A stretch of 11,710 bases of DNA from DATARH01 sp035534535 (lineage in GTDB: Bacteria; Pseudomonadota; Alphaproteobacteria; ATCC43930; CGMCC-115725). Positions within the stretch are counted from its first letter, which is position 1; each line of letters opens with the position of its first letter. The notes below the pieces were generated by a model, which had not been told where the DNA came from, searched no databases, and saw only the letters and a program-made list of their open reading frames with translations. The translations under genes were made by a program, and so were the position numbers. Shown piece after piece: positions 5,383 through 11,710 of this stretch. The stretch is taken from NCBI GenBank assembly GCA_035534535.1, contig DATLRS010000170.1, positions 1-11,710 on the forward strand. Direction: 5' to 3'.

Positions 5383-5397
5383 CCGGCACAGTGCCGG
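5383..5397. promoter_or_regulatory. CCGGCAC-A-GTGCCGG palindrome upstream of ABC operon
   Basis: Perfect 7-bp half-sites surround a central A, 39 bp before the GTG start. The position fits an operator overlapping the promoter or early leader. As RNA the single-base loop makes a hairpin less likely than a dimeric protein site. Confidence 0.4.
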
Positions 5398-5436
5398 CGA
5401 TTGGACCGCCCGCCCCGGGGAACATAAGGGAACACA

Positions 5437-6372
5437 GTGCCATTGTCGGCGATCGCGAAAACCGTGGCCGCCGCCGTGCTGGCGGCCATCAGCATGCTGC
5501 TCGCGGCAAAGCCGGCGGGCGCCGCGGAAGCAATCGTCGTCGCCTCTAAGATCGACACCGAAGGCGCGCTGCTCGGCAACATGATCGCCGATGCGCTCGC
5601 CGCACGCGGGCTGCCGGTCGAGCGCAAGATCCAGCTCGGGCCGACCAATATCGTGCGCGCCGCGATCCGTGCCGGACAGATCGACCTCTATCCCGAATAT
5701 ACCGGCAACGGCGCGATCTTCTTCCACCGCGAGAGCGATCCGGCGTGGAAGAACGCCGCCGCGGGCTATGCCGAGGTGAAGCGGCTCGACTTCCAGGAGA
5801 ACCGGCTGGTCTGGCTGACCCCGGCGCCCGCCAACAACACCTGGGTCATCGCGATCCGCGACGATCTGGCGGGTTTTCCCCGCCGCAAATGCCTCAACGA
5901 CCTCGCCGCCTACCTCGCCGCGGGCGGGAATTTCAAGCTGGCCGCCTCGGCAGAATTCGTCGAGAGCCCGACCGCCCTGCCCGCCTTCGAGCAGACTTAC
6001 GGGTTTCATCTGCGGGCCGACCAGCTATTGACACTGTCGGGCGGCAACACCGCGGCGACGCTGCGGGCCGCGGCGGAAAACATCTCCGGGGTCAATGCGG
6101 CGATGGCCTACGGCACCGATGGCGCGCTCGCGGCGCTGCACCTGACCGCATTGTGCGACGACAAGGGCGCGCAAATCGTCTACGCGCCGGCGCCGGTCGT
6201 CCGCGAGGCGGTGCTGCACCAGCACCCAGAGATCGCCGCGGCGCTCGGCCCGGTCTTTGCCTCGCTGACGCTGACCACCCTGCAACGTTTGAACGCGCGG
6301 ATCGCGGTCGCCGGCGAGGAGGCCGCCATGGTCGCCCGCGACTATCTGAAAACCCGCCATTTCGTGCCGTGA
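5437..6372 (+). CDS. yehZ: Periplasmic substrate-binding protein, OsmF/YehZ-type (glycine betaine/choline family)
   Basis: The 311-residue precursor has a Sec signal peptide (hydrophobic 8-23, probable cleavage after AGA near residue 29) and a mature OpuAC/ProX-type binding domain. Family marks are IVVASKIDTEGALLGNMIADAL, the segment QIDLYPEYTGNG (81-92), and the hinge region ESPTALPAFEQTYGF. Two mature cysteines (KCLNDL and LCDDKG) could form a disulfide. It should deliver a quaternary amine such as glycine betaine to the permeases encoded next; YehZ/OsmF-type proteins are known for modest affinity, so the true ligand is open. The GTG start has AGGGA just upstream (5427-5431). It is first of four overlapping genes in the E. 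coli yehZYXW order. The stop overlaps the next start by 3 nt (GTGA). Confidence 0.88.
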   Translation: MPLSAIAKTVAAAVLAAISMLLAAKPAGAAEAIVVASKIDTEGALLGNMIADALAARGLPVERKIQLGPTNIVRAAIRAGQIDLYPEYTGNGAIFFHRESDPAWKNAAAGYAEVKRLDFQENRLVWLTPAPANNTWVIAIRDDLAGFPRRKCLNDLAAYLAAGGNFKLAASAEFVESPTALPAFEQTYGFHLRADQLLTLSGGNTAATLRAAAENISGVNAAMAYGTDGALAALHLTALCDDKGAQIVYAPAPVVREAVLHQHPEIAAALGPVFASLTLTTLQRLNARIAVAGEEAAMVARDYLKTRHFVP

Positions 6373-7583
6373 CAATCCCCGACCCGGCGCTCGCTGCCCC
6401 CCGCACGCGCACCCGCCGGCCGGCATTGGCGCTGCACAACCGGGTGCTGCCGGCGCTGTTTCTCGCTGCGGTCGCGGCGGTGCTGGGCAGCGGGTTCGTC
6501 ACGCTGGCGCCGAACCGGCTGGTGTCGGGGCGGGCGATCGGGCTGTTCGCGGCCACCGGGACACCGCTCAGCGGGATGATCGCCGGCCTCGGCGTGCTGC
6601 TGCTGGCGACCGCGGTCATGCGGCCGCGGCCGGCGCTATCGCGACTGGCGGCGGTGATGGCAGGCGCCTTGCTGATCCTCGTGCCAGCCGCGGCGGGACA
6701 GGCCGCAACGGCGCTCTCTGCCGGCGCGCCGGCGTTGGCGCGGGTGTCGCTCGGCGCCGGGTTCTGGATCCTCGTCGGTACCGCCGGGCTGGCGCTGATC
6801 GATGCGCTGCAACGCGCGCGCGCCGGCCTCGGCGAGCGGCTGGCGGTGGCTGCCGTCCTCGCCGTCGCGCTCGCCGCGATGGCCGATGCGGGCCTCTTTG
6901 ATGCGCTGTCGCTGGCCCGCGAATACGGCGCGCGCCAGCCAGCTTTCGCCGCCGCGCTGCTGCGCCATATCGAGCTGGTCGCCGCTGCGGTCGGATCGGC
7001 GGTGCTGATCGGCCTGCCGCTCGGGGTCGCCGCCGCGCGCCGGCCTGGCTGGCAGGGGCCGCTTTTTGCCGTCCTCAACCTGTTGCAGACGATCCCTTCG
7101 ATCGCGCTGTTCGGCCTGATGATCGCGCCGTTGTCGGCGCTGGCCATGGCATGGCCCCGGCTGGCGGCGCTGGGGATCGGCGGCGTCGGCCCGGCGCCGG
7201 CGATCATCGCGCTGATCCTCTATGCGCTGCTGCCGATCGTGCGCAACAGCGTCGCGGGCATCGCCGGCGTCGATCGGGCGGTCGTCGATGCGGCACGCGG
7301 CATGGGGATGTCGCGACGGCAGCTATTGTGGCGGGTCGAGTTGCCGCTGGCATTGCCCTTGCTGATCGGCGGGCTGCGCATCGTCACCGTGCAGGCGGTG
7401 GGGCTCGCCGTCGTCGCCGCACTGATCGGGGCCGGCGGGCTCGGCAGCTTTGTCTTCGAGGGGCTGGGCCAGGACGCCGCCGATCTCGTCCTGCTCGGCG
7501 CCGTGCCGGCGATCCTCCTGGCGCTCGCCGCCGATTTCCTGCTGCAGACGCTGGCGGCAGCGACGGCGCGGTCGGGGCGATGA
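6369..7583 (+). CDS. yehY: ABC transporter permease, YehY-like (large)
   Basis: The 404-residue inner-membrane permease matches the length of E. coli YehY (385). The N-terminal half (residues 20-175) holds several extra hydrophobic spans with little family signature. The C-terminal half is a MetI-like domain: LLRHIELVAAAVGSAVLIGLPLGV (197-220), LLQTIPSIALFGLM (238-251), and the EAA coupling loop DAARGMGMSRRQLLWRVELPLALP (307-330), which contacts the ATPase. GLGSFVFEGL (357-366) is typical of OpuA/ProW-type permeases. The GTG at 6369 shares GTGA with the binding-protein stop. The stop overlaps the ATPase start (ATGA), indicating coupled translation. Confidence 0.88.
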   Translation: MTIPDPALAAPRTRTRRPALALHNRVLPALFLAAVAAVLGSGFVTLAPNRLVSGRAIGLFAATGTPLSGMIAGLGVLLLATAVMRPRPALSRLAAVMAGALLILVPAAAGQAATALSAGAPALARVSLGAGFWILVGTAGLALIDALQRARAGLGERLAVAAVLAVALAAMADAGLFDALSLAREYGARQPAFAAALLRHIELVAAAVGSAVLIGLPLGVAAARRPGWQGPLFAVLNLLQTIPSIALFGLMIAPLSALAMAWPRLAALGIGGVGPAPAIIALILYALLPIVRNSVAGIAGVDRAVVDAARGMGMSRRQLLWRVELPLALPLLIGGLRIVTVQAVGLAVVAALIGAGGLGSFVFEGLGQDAADLVLLGAVPAILLALAADFLLQTLAAATARSGR

Positions 7584-8515
7584 TCGAGATCGAGCGGGTC
7601 AGCAAAGCCTACGGCGCGAGGCCGGTCGTCGACGAACTGACGTTGACCGTTCCGGATGGCGCATTGTGCGTGCTGCTCGGCCCGTCGGGCTGCGGCAAGT
7701 CGACCACGCTGCGCATGATCAACCGGCTCGAACCGTTCGATGCCGGGGTCATCCGGGTCGCCGGCGAAGACGTGCGGCGGGTCCCGCCCGAGGCGCTGCG
7801 ACGCCGGATCGGCTATGCGATCCAGTCGATCGGGCTGTTTCCGCATTGGCGGGTCGAGGACAACATCGCGACCGTGCCGCGACTGCTGGGCTGGCCGCGA
7901 ACCCGGGTGCGCGACCGGGTCAGCGAGCTGTTGGCGCTGCTACGCCTCGACCCCGAGACCTATCGCGGCAAGTATCCGCATCAGCTGTCGGGGGGCGAGC
8001 AGCAGCGCGTCGGGGTCGCCCGTGCGCTCGCCGCCGATCCCGAGCTGCTGCTGATGGACGAGCCGTTCGCGGCAGTCGATCCGGTCACCCGCGCGGCCTT
8101 GCAGGGCGAGATCCTGCGCATCCAGCAGGCGACGAAAAAGACCATGCTGTTTGTGACGCACGACATCGAGGAGGCGCTGCGGCTGGCCGGCGTCATCGCG
8201 ATCATGCAGGGCGGCCGCCTCGCGCAATGGGGCACGCCGCTCGACATCCTCGAACATCCGGCCAACGATTTCGTCGCCGGGTTCGTCGGCGGCGGTGAGG
8301 CGAGCGGCCTCAAGCTGCTGTCGTTGCACAAGATTGCCGACCGGCTGCGCCGCGGCGAGACGGCGGTGGGCGAGCCCATTTCGAGCGAGGCGTCACTGCG
8401 CGACGCGCTCGCCGCGATGCTGGCGCGCCATGTTGACCGGCTGCCGGTGGTCGATGCCGCGGGACACCCGCTCGGCGCGATCACACTGGCCGATCTGGTG
8501 CGGGCGGGCGAGTGA
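7580..8515 (+). CDS. yehX: ABC transporter ATPase with C-terminal CBS segment, YehX-like
   Basis: The 311-residue ATPase energises the betaine-type importer on the cytosolic face. All motifs are intact: Walker A GPSGCGKST (34-42), Q-loop Gln82, signature LSGGEQQR (136-143), Walker B LLLMDEP (156-162) and the switch His194 (THD). After the nucleotide-binding domain, residues 270-309 (LRDALAAMLARHVDRLPVVD to PLGAITLADLVRAG) form a single CBS repeat. ProV/OpuA ATPases usually carry two, used as an ionic-strength sensor. The short form is in line with YehX length (about 308), so osmotic sensing may be reduced or need dimerisation. Start overlaps yehY by 4 nt; the stop overlaps the next permease. 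Confidence 0.93.
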   Translation: MIEIERVSKAYGARPVVDELTLTVPDGALCVLLGPSGCGKSTTLRMINRLEPFDAGVIRVAGEDVRRVPPEALRRRIGYAIQSIGLFPHWRVEDNIATVPRLLGWPRTRVRDRVSELLALLRLDPETYRGKYPHQLSGGEQQRVGVARALAADPELLLMDEPFAAVDPVTRAALQGEILRIQQATKKTMLFVTHDIEEALRLAGVIAIMQGGRLAQWGTPLDILEHPANDFVAGFVGGGEASGLKLLSLHKIADRLRRGETAVGEPISSEASLRDALAAMLARHVDRLPVVDAAGHPLGAITLADLVRAGE

Positions 8516-9276
8516 TGCCGCGCGCCTTGCAGCCGCTCGCCAGCCCGGTGCTGTGGGTTGCCGCGTTGTTTGTCGGGTTGCTGACCGGGATGCCGGCGTT
8601 GCGGCCGATCTTCGCCCGGGCCTTTCCCGGGGTTCGCCCGCCGGTCTTTGCGCGTGCCAGCTTTGTCGAATTGTGGCTGTCGCATGCCGGGCTGGTCGGG
8701 GTGGCCAGCGGGGCCGCGATCGTGATTGGCGTCGGCCTCGCGATTTTTGTCACCCGCCCCGCCGGGCGCGATTTCCGGCCGCTGGTCAGCACGCTCGCCA
8801 CGGTCGGGCAGACCTTCCCGCCGGCCGCGGTGCTGGCGCTGGCGGTGCCGGCGCTCGGCTTCGGGCCGCGGCCGACCGTGGTCGCGTTGTTTCTTTACGG
8901 GATTCTGCCGGTCCTCGAGAACGCGATTGCGGGATTGGAAGGCGTCTCCCCGGCGGTGCGCGATGCGGCGCGCGGCATGGGGCTGTCGGCCTGGCAGATG
9001 CTGCGCGACGTCGAATTGCCGCTCGCCCTGCCGGCGATCCTGGCCGGCATGCGCCTCTCGGTGACGATCGCGATCGGCACCGCGACGATCGGCTCGACGG
9101 TCGGCGCGCTCACCCTCGGCACGCCGATCTTCGACGGGCTCGCCGGCAACAAACTGCCGTACGTCATCCAGGGCGCGGTGCTGGTCGCGCTGTTCGCGAT
9201 CCTGACCGACATGATCTTCGCCCGCCTCGAACGCCGCCTGCGGCACCCCGGCGGCGGGGCGCGGGGCGACGCCTGA
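8515..9276 (+). CDS. yehW: ABC transporter permease, YehW-like (small)
   Basis: The 253-residue protein is the second membrane subunit of the importer, mostly one MetI-like domain. It shows a first span at 10-25, then WLSHAGLVGVASGAAIVIGV, TVGQTFPPAAVLALAVP, the EAA loop DAARGMGLSAWQMLRDVELPLALP, and GSTVGALTLGTPIFDGLAGN. The ATG at 8515 forms TGATG with the ATPase stop; the GTG at 8512 would give a 4-nt overlap like its neighbours, and either is plausible. With yehY it would form a heterodimeric channel. Its stop abuts the grpE stop with no bases between, and I see no hairpin terminator at that point. Confidence 0.9.
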   Translation: MPRALQPLASPVLWVAALFVGLLTGMPALRPIFARAFPGVRPPVFARASFVELWLSHAGLVGVASGAAIVIGVGLAIFVTRPAGRDFRPLVSTLATVGQTFPPAAVLALAVPALGFGPRPTVVALFLYGILPVLENAIAGLEGVSPAVRDAARGMGLSAWQMLRDVELPLALPAILAGMRLSVTIAIGTATIGSTVGALTLGTPIFDGLAGNKLPYVIQGAVLVALFAILTDMIFARLERRLRHPGGGARGDA

Positions 9277-9858
9277 TCAGGCCCCGCCCTTGTCCTCGGC
9301 GGCGCTTTTGGCGACCCCGACCATCGCCGGGCGCAACAGTCGGTCGGCCAGCAGATAGCCGGGCTGCAAGACCTCGATCACCGTGCCGGCCGGCACGCCG
9401 GGCCGCTCGGCCTCGAAGATCGCCTGATGGAAATTGTGGTCGAAGCGCGCACCCATGGCCTCGATCCGCTTGAGGCCATGGCGCTCCAAGGCGGCGAGCA
9501 GCTCGCGCTCGGTCGCTGCGACACCGTCGAGGAGGCTCCTGGTGCGCGGGTCGCCGACCTCCGCTTCGGGCATCGCCTCGAGCGCCCGCCGCAGATTATC
9601 GACCGTCGACAACAGATCCTTGGCAAAGCCGCTGATCGCGTATTTCAGCGCGTCGTCGCGCTCGCGCTGCAGCCGGCGGCGGACATTCTCGGTCTCGGCG
9701 AGCGCGCGCAGCAGCCGGTCCTTGCTGTCGGCCAGTTCGGCCTCGACCGCCGCCAGACGCTGCTCGGGCGCGGCGGCACCCTCGTCGGGAAACTCGGAAT
9801 CGTTGGCAGGCGCCGCACCGGAGGCGGCGTTTGCCGCCGCGTCCTTGTCGTCCATCAT
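9277..9858 (-). CDS. grpE: GrpE, nucleotide-exchange factor of DnaK
   Basis: The 193-residue GrpE releases ADP from DnaK and acts as a dimer in the cytosol. It has an acidic, disordered N-terminus (1-30); a long coiled coil (31-95, including ALAETENVRRRLQRERDDA); and the C-terminal beta domain with the GrpE signature FDHNFHQAIFEAERPGVPAG (139-158) and VLQPGYLLADRLLRPAMVGV (163-182). ATG 9858-9856 (or the next codon) is preceded by AGGA (9871-9868) located in the end of hrcA. Only 6 nt separate the hrcA stop and this start, so the two are one operon. dnaK is not in the window. Confidence 0.97.
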   Translation of the reverse strand: MMDDKDAAANAASGAAPANDSEFPDEGAAAPEQRLAAVEAELADSKDRLLRALAETENVRRRLQRERDDALKYAISGFAKDLLSTVDNLRRALEAMPEAEVGDPRTRSLLDGVAATERELLAALERHGLKRIEAMGARFDHNFHQAIFEAERPGVPAGTVIEVLQPGYLLADRLLRPAMVGVAKSAAEDKGGA

Positions 9859-9864
9859 GGTCCG

Positions 9865-10923
9865 CTATCCTATGATCCGGCCGATCATCTTGGCGGTGTA
9901 GTCCACCATCGGGATGATCCGGGCATAATTGATCCGGGTGGGGCCGATAACCCCGATCGCGCCGACGATCTGCTCGCGGCTGTTCTGGTAGGGCGCGATG
10001 ATCAACGAACAGCCGGCGACGCCGAACAGATGGCTCTCGGCGCCGATAAAGATCTGCACCCCCTCGGCCTGCTTGCTGGCGTCGAGCAGGCGCAGCAGGG
10101 TCTCCTTCGTCTCCAGCATCTCGAACAATGCCCGCAGCCGCTCGAGATCGGCGAGCGCGGTCACGTCTTCCAGGAGGTTGGCCTGGCCGCGCACGATGAG
10201 GGCGCTTTCGCCGTCGCCGCCGGCCCAGCTGGCGATCCCGGTGGCGACGACGTGCGAGGTCAGTTGGTCGAGCTGCGCCTTGTGCGATCCGATCTCGTCC
10301 TCGATATCGGCGCGCGCCTCCTCGATGGTGCGGCCGATGAGGCGCGCATTGAGATAATTGGCAGCCGACACGAGGGTCGAGGGCGGCAGCCCGAGCGGCA
10401 CCTCGATCACCCGATTCTCGACCAGCCCGTTCTCCGCGACCAGCACGACGAGCGCGCGCCCCGGCCCCAGATGCACGAACTCGATGTGCTTCAGCGGCCG
10501 CTCCTGCTTTGGCACAACGACGACGCCGGCGCAATGCGACAGCCCCGACAAGGCGGCCGTCGCCTCCTCCAACGCCTGCGCCATGCTCTTGCCGCGCGCC
10601 CGGCACAGGCTCTCGATATTGTTGCGCTCGTCTTCGGCAAGATTGCCGAGTTCGAGGAGGCCATGCACAAAGAGGCGCAGCCCCGCCTCGGTCGGCAGCC
10701 GGCCGGCCGAGGTGTGCGGCGCATAGAGGAGCCCCGCCTCTTCGAGGTCGGCCATCACGTTGCGGACGGTCGCCGGCGACAGGTTCTGGCCTAAGAGCCG
10801 CGACAGGGTGCGCGAGCCCATCGGCTCGCCGGTCTGCACATAACCGTCGACGATCAGGCGAAAAATCTCGCGGCTGCGCTCGTTCAGCTCGGTAAACGGC
10901 GACGGCGCCGACGATTGGACCAT
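9865..10923 (-). CDS. hrcA: HrcA, heat-inducible transcription repressor
   Basis: The 352-residue HrcA is the class I heat-shock repressor that binds CIRCE elements (usually at groESL) and depends on GroEL for folding. The N-terminal winged helix is clear: NERSREIFRLIVDGYVQTGE (14-33), PMGSRTLSRL and LSPATVRNVMADLEEAGLL (48-66), then the wing HTSAGRLPTEAGLRLFV (70-86). The GAF-like and dimerisation parts follow, ending in IGVIGPTRINYARIIPMVDY and the final IGRIIG. ATG 10923-10921 has GGAG at 10932-10929 (5-nt spacer). A longer frame to 11025 exists but adds a non-family N-terminus. No CIRCE-like inverted repeat was found in its own upstream region, so it may not be self-repressed that way. 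Confidence 0.97.
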   Translation of the reverse strand: MVQSSAPSPFTELNERSREIFRLIVDGYVQTGEPMGSRTLSRLLGQNLSPATVRNVMADLEEAGLLYAPHTSAGRLPTEAGLRLFVHGLLELGNLAEDERNNIESLCRARGKSMAQALEEATAALSGLSHCAGVVVVPKQERPLKHIEFVHLGPGRALVVLVAENGLVENRVIEVPLGLPPSTLVSAANYLNARLIGRTIEEARADIEDEIGSHKAQLDQLTSHVVATGIASWAGGDGESALIVRGQANLLEDVTALADLERLRALFEMLETKETLLRLLDASKQAEGVQIFIGAESHLFGVAGCSLIIAPYQNSREQIVGAIGVIGPTRINYARIIPMVDYTAKMIGRIIG

Positions 10924-10984
10924 GTGCTCTCCGCGCTGCGACCGAGATCGGACTGCCCGCTCATTCGCGTGTGTCGTCCCGGCC

Positions 10985-10998
10985 CCGCGTCCGCAAAA
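10985..10998 (-). promoter_or_regulatory. Shared upstream motif TTTTGCGGACGCGG (copy 2)
   Basis: On the minus strand this is the same 14-mer found at 1289-1302. It lies 61 bp before the hrcA start, in the 198-bp spacer, and is followed by a GGGCCGGGACGAC stretch that loosely resembles the sequence after copy 1. It is a candidate promoter or operator for hrcA-grpE. Confidence 0.35.
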
Positions 10999-11099
10999 TC
11001 TAGGAACGCCGCCCGGCAGCGTCAACTCGGCGCACGAGCGCCGGGGCGCTGCGGCTACCCGAACGAATCGACAACAATATCGCCGGCGGGCGCGAACAA

Positions 11100-11126
11100 T
11101 GTGAGCCCATCGGGGCTGCGTTCACA
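11100..11126 (-). terminator. Stem-loop at the end of the proline-rich protein gene (weak terminator candidate)
   Basis: On the minus strand AGCCC (11117-11113), loop CGAT and GGGCT (11108-11104) form a core hairpin. TGTG (11126-11123) and CACA (11103-11100) extend it across a 5-nt bulge that includes part of the stop codon. There is no real T-run afterwards (TTGTTCG), so intrinsic termination would be weak. Confidence 0.3.
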
Positions 11127-11710
11127 ATGTCTTCTTGAAGACCGCCTCGTAGCTGCCGCCGGTTGGCGTCGTCAGGTGACCATGGAGATCGGCGTAAAGC
11201 GGCCGAAAGGCGAATTGGCTGCCGTCGGAATTCTGAAACCGCAACTCGCCGTCGCGGATGATCCCGGTGCCGTTGAGAACGCCGCCGGGGCCGCGCTCGC
11301 TCGGCCCCATCGGTCCGTAAACATAGACGATCGAGGCTGTCCCGTCCGGGGTGACGTTTTCGACGATCAGCGCGGCACAAAGCTGCGGCGTCCACGAAGC
11401 ATCGCTCCACATCCCGACAAACCGCCGGTAGCGCGGCGCGACGGCATCCCGGTGGGCAAGCTGTAGCGTCACCGGTTGTTGGCAGAAGACGCGGCTGGCC
11501 GCCGGCGGCGACGGTGCCGGTGGCGATGCTTCCGGTGGCGATGGTTCCGGTGGCGGCGCCGTCGGGGGACCTTGCGGAACCGGCGCTTCGGCCGGCAGGG
11601 CTTGCTGTGCGAAGGGGCTCGGTACCGAGCCGGGGTAAAGCGGGATCGGCACGCCCGCCTGCTGCGCCAGCGCGACGGCGGGGCTCACGCACAACACAAC
11701 GGTGGCGGCG
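11122..11710 (-). CDS. Secreted proline-rich protein with C-terminal beta domain (5' end outside window)
   Basis: The frame is open to the window edge; the visible part begins AATVVLCVSPAVALAQQAG, the second half of a signal peptide with likely cleavage after ALA. The true start therefore lies beyond the window, and the internal GTG at 11697 is not the start. A linker of about 50 residues is rich in Pro/Ala/Ser and includes four PPxxS pentapeptides. The C-terminal domain (from VFCQQPVTLQLAHRD to YEAVFKKTL, about 120 residues) has the look of a small beta-barrel/lipocalin-like domain: FVGMWSDASWTPQLCAALIV, ASIVYVYGPMG, GIIRDGELRFQNSDGSQFAF. Two cysteines may pair. Probably periplasmic or envelope-associated; I cannot name a function. 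It is co-oriented with hrcA but 198 bp away. Confidence 0.8.
   Translation of the reverse strand, partial: AATVVLCVSPAVALAQQAGVPIPLYPGSVPSPFAQQALPAEAPVPQGPPTAPPPEPSPPEASPPAPSPPAASRVFCQQPVTLQLAHRDAVAPRYRRFVGMWSDASWTPQLCAALIVENVTPDGTASIVYVYGPMGPSERGPGGVLNGTGIIRDGELRFQNSDGSQFAFRPLYADLHGHLTTPTGGSYEAVFKKTL
11502..11561 (-). repeat. Four tandem 15-bp units coding PPxxS
   Basis: Units start at 11502, 11517, 11532 and 11547 (plus-strand form CCGGTGGCGATGGTT and variants). On the minus strand they encode PPEPS, PPEAS, PPAPS and PPAAS in the linker of the secreted protein. The period is a multiple of three, so copy-number change would keep the frame. Confidence 0.85.

Noticed and set aside
5745..6368. 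Apparent N-terminal extension of the yehY-like permease frame
   Set aside because: It overlaps the whole binding-protein gene in another frame, is arginine/glycine-rich without family features, and the GTG at 6369 gives the expected length and a 4-nt overlap.
11502..11561. Short tandem repeats considered as a CRISPR array
   Set aside because: Units are 15 bp with no spacers and encode an in-frame pentapeptide; no cas genes are near.
11000..11692. Alternative minus-strand frame across the proline-rich gene
   Set aside because: It reads the 15-bp repeats as ATGTI/ATGSI and has no signal peptide or domain; the other frame has both and a folded-looking C-terminus.

Overview
The window is GC-rich and reads as chromosome of an alphaproteobacterium. 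A Rhodospirillales-like lineage is a guess from the hrcA-grpE order, the KirBac-type channel and the style of the repeats; no rRNA or tRNA is present to settle it.

Left edge (1-630): the 5' end of an IS5-family insertion sequence (IS427/IS1031-like transposase, minus strand) runs off the window. It is followed by about 280 bp with no confident gene, which holds a short remnant of a dehydrogenase C-terminus and an intergenic palindromic repeat that can fold into a three-way junction.

Metabolic and accessory block (635-5202): a tandem-YciI protein (minus) and a flavin-reductase-family FMN protein (plus) are divergent. They are followed by an inward-rectifier K+ channel (KirBac type) that lacks an ATG/GTG/TTG start at the expected place, a frameshifted TPR-protein remnant (minus), and a two-gene operon for the alpha and beta subunits of a Rieske ring-hydroxylating oxygenase. 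No dedicated ferredoxin or reductase is in the window. A small glycine-rich single-span membrane protein (minus) closes the block.

Transport operon (5437-9276): four plus-strand genes in the same order as E. coli yehZYXW (osmF system) encode a periplasmic binding protein, a large permease, an ATPase with a C-terminal CBS segment and a second permease. All junctions overlap by 1-4 nt, so this looks like one translationally coupled glycine betaine/quaternary amine-type ABC importer. Its leader holds two perfect palindromes that are candidate operator sites.

Heat-shock block (9277-11710, minus): hrcA-grpE (repressor and DnaK nucleotide-exchange factor) converges with the transporter with zero bases between stop codons. 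Upstream lies the C-terminal part of a secreted proline-rich protein whose 5' end is outside the window.

I see no CRISPR array, phage module, toxin-antitoxin pair or clearly new multi-gene system. The most useful leads are the probable CUG start of the Kir channel, a 14-bp motif shared upstream of the flavin-reductase and hrcA genes, the palindromes ahead of the ABC operon, and the orphan Rieske oxygenase.
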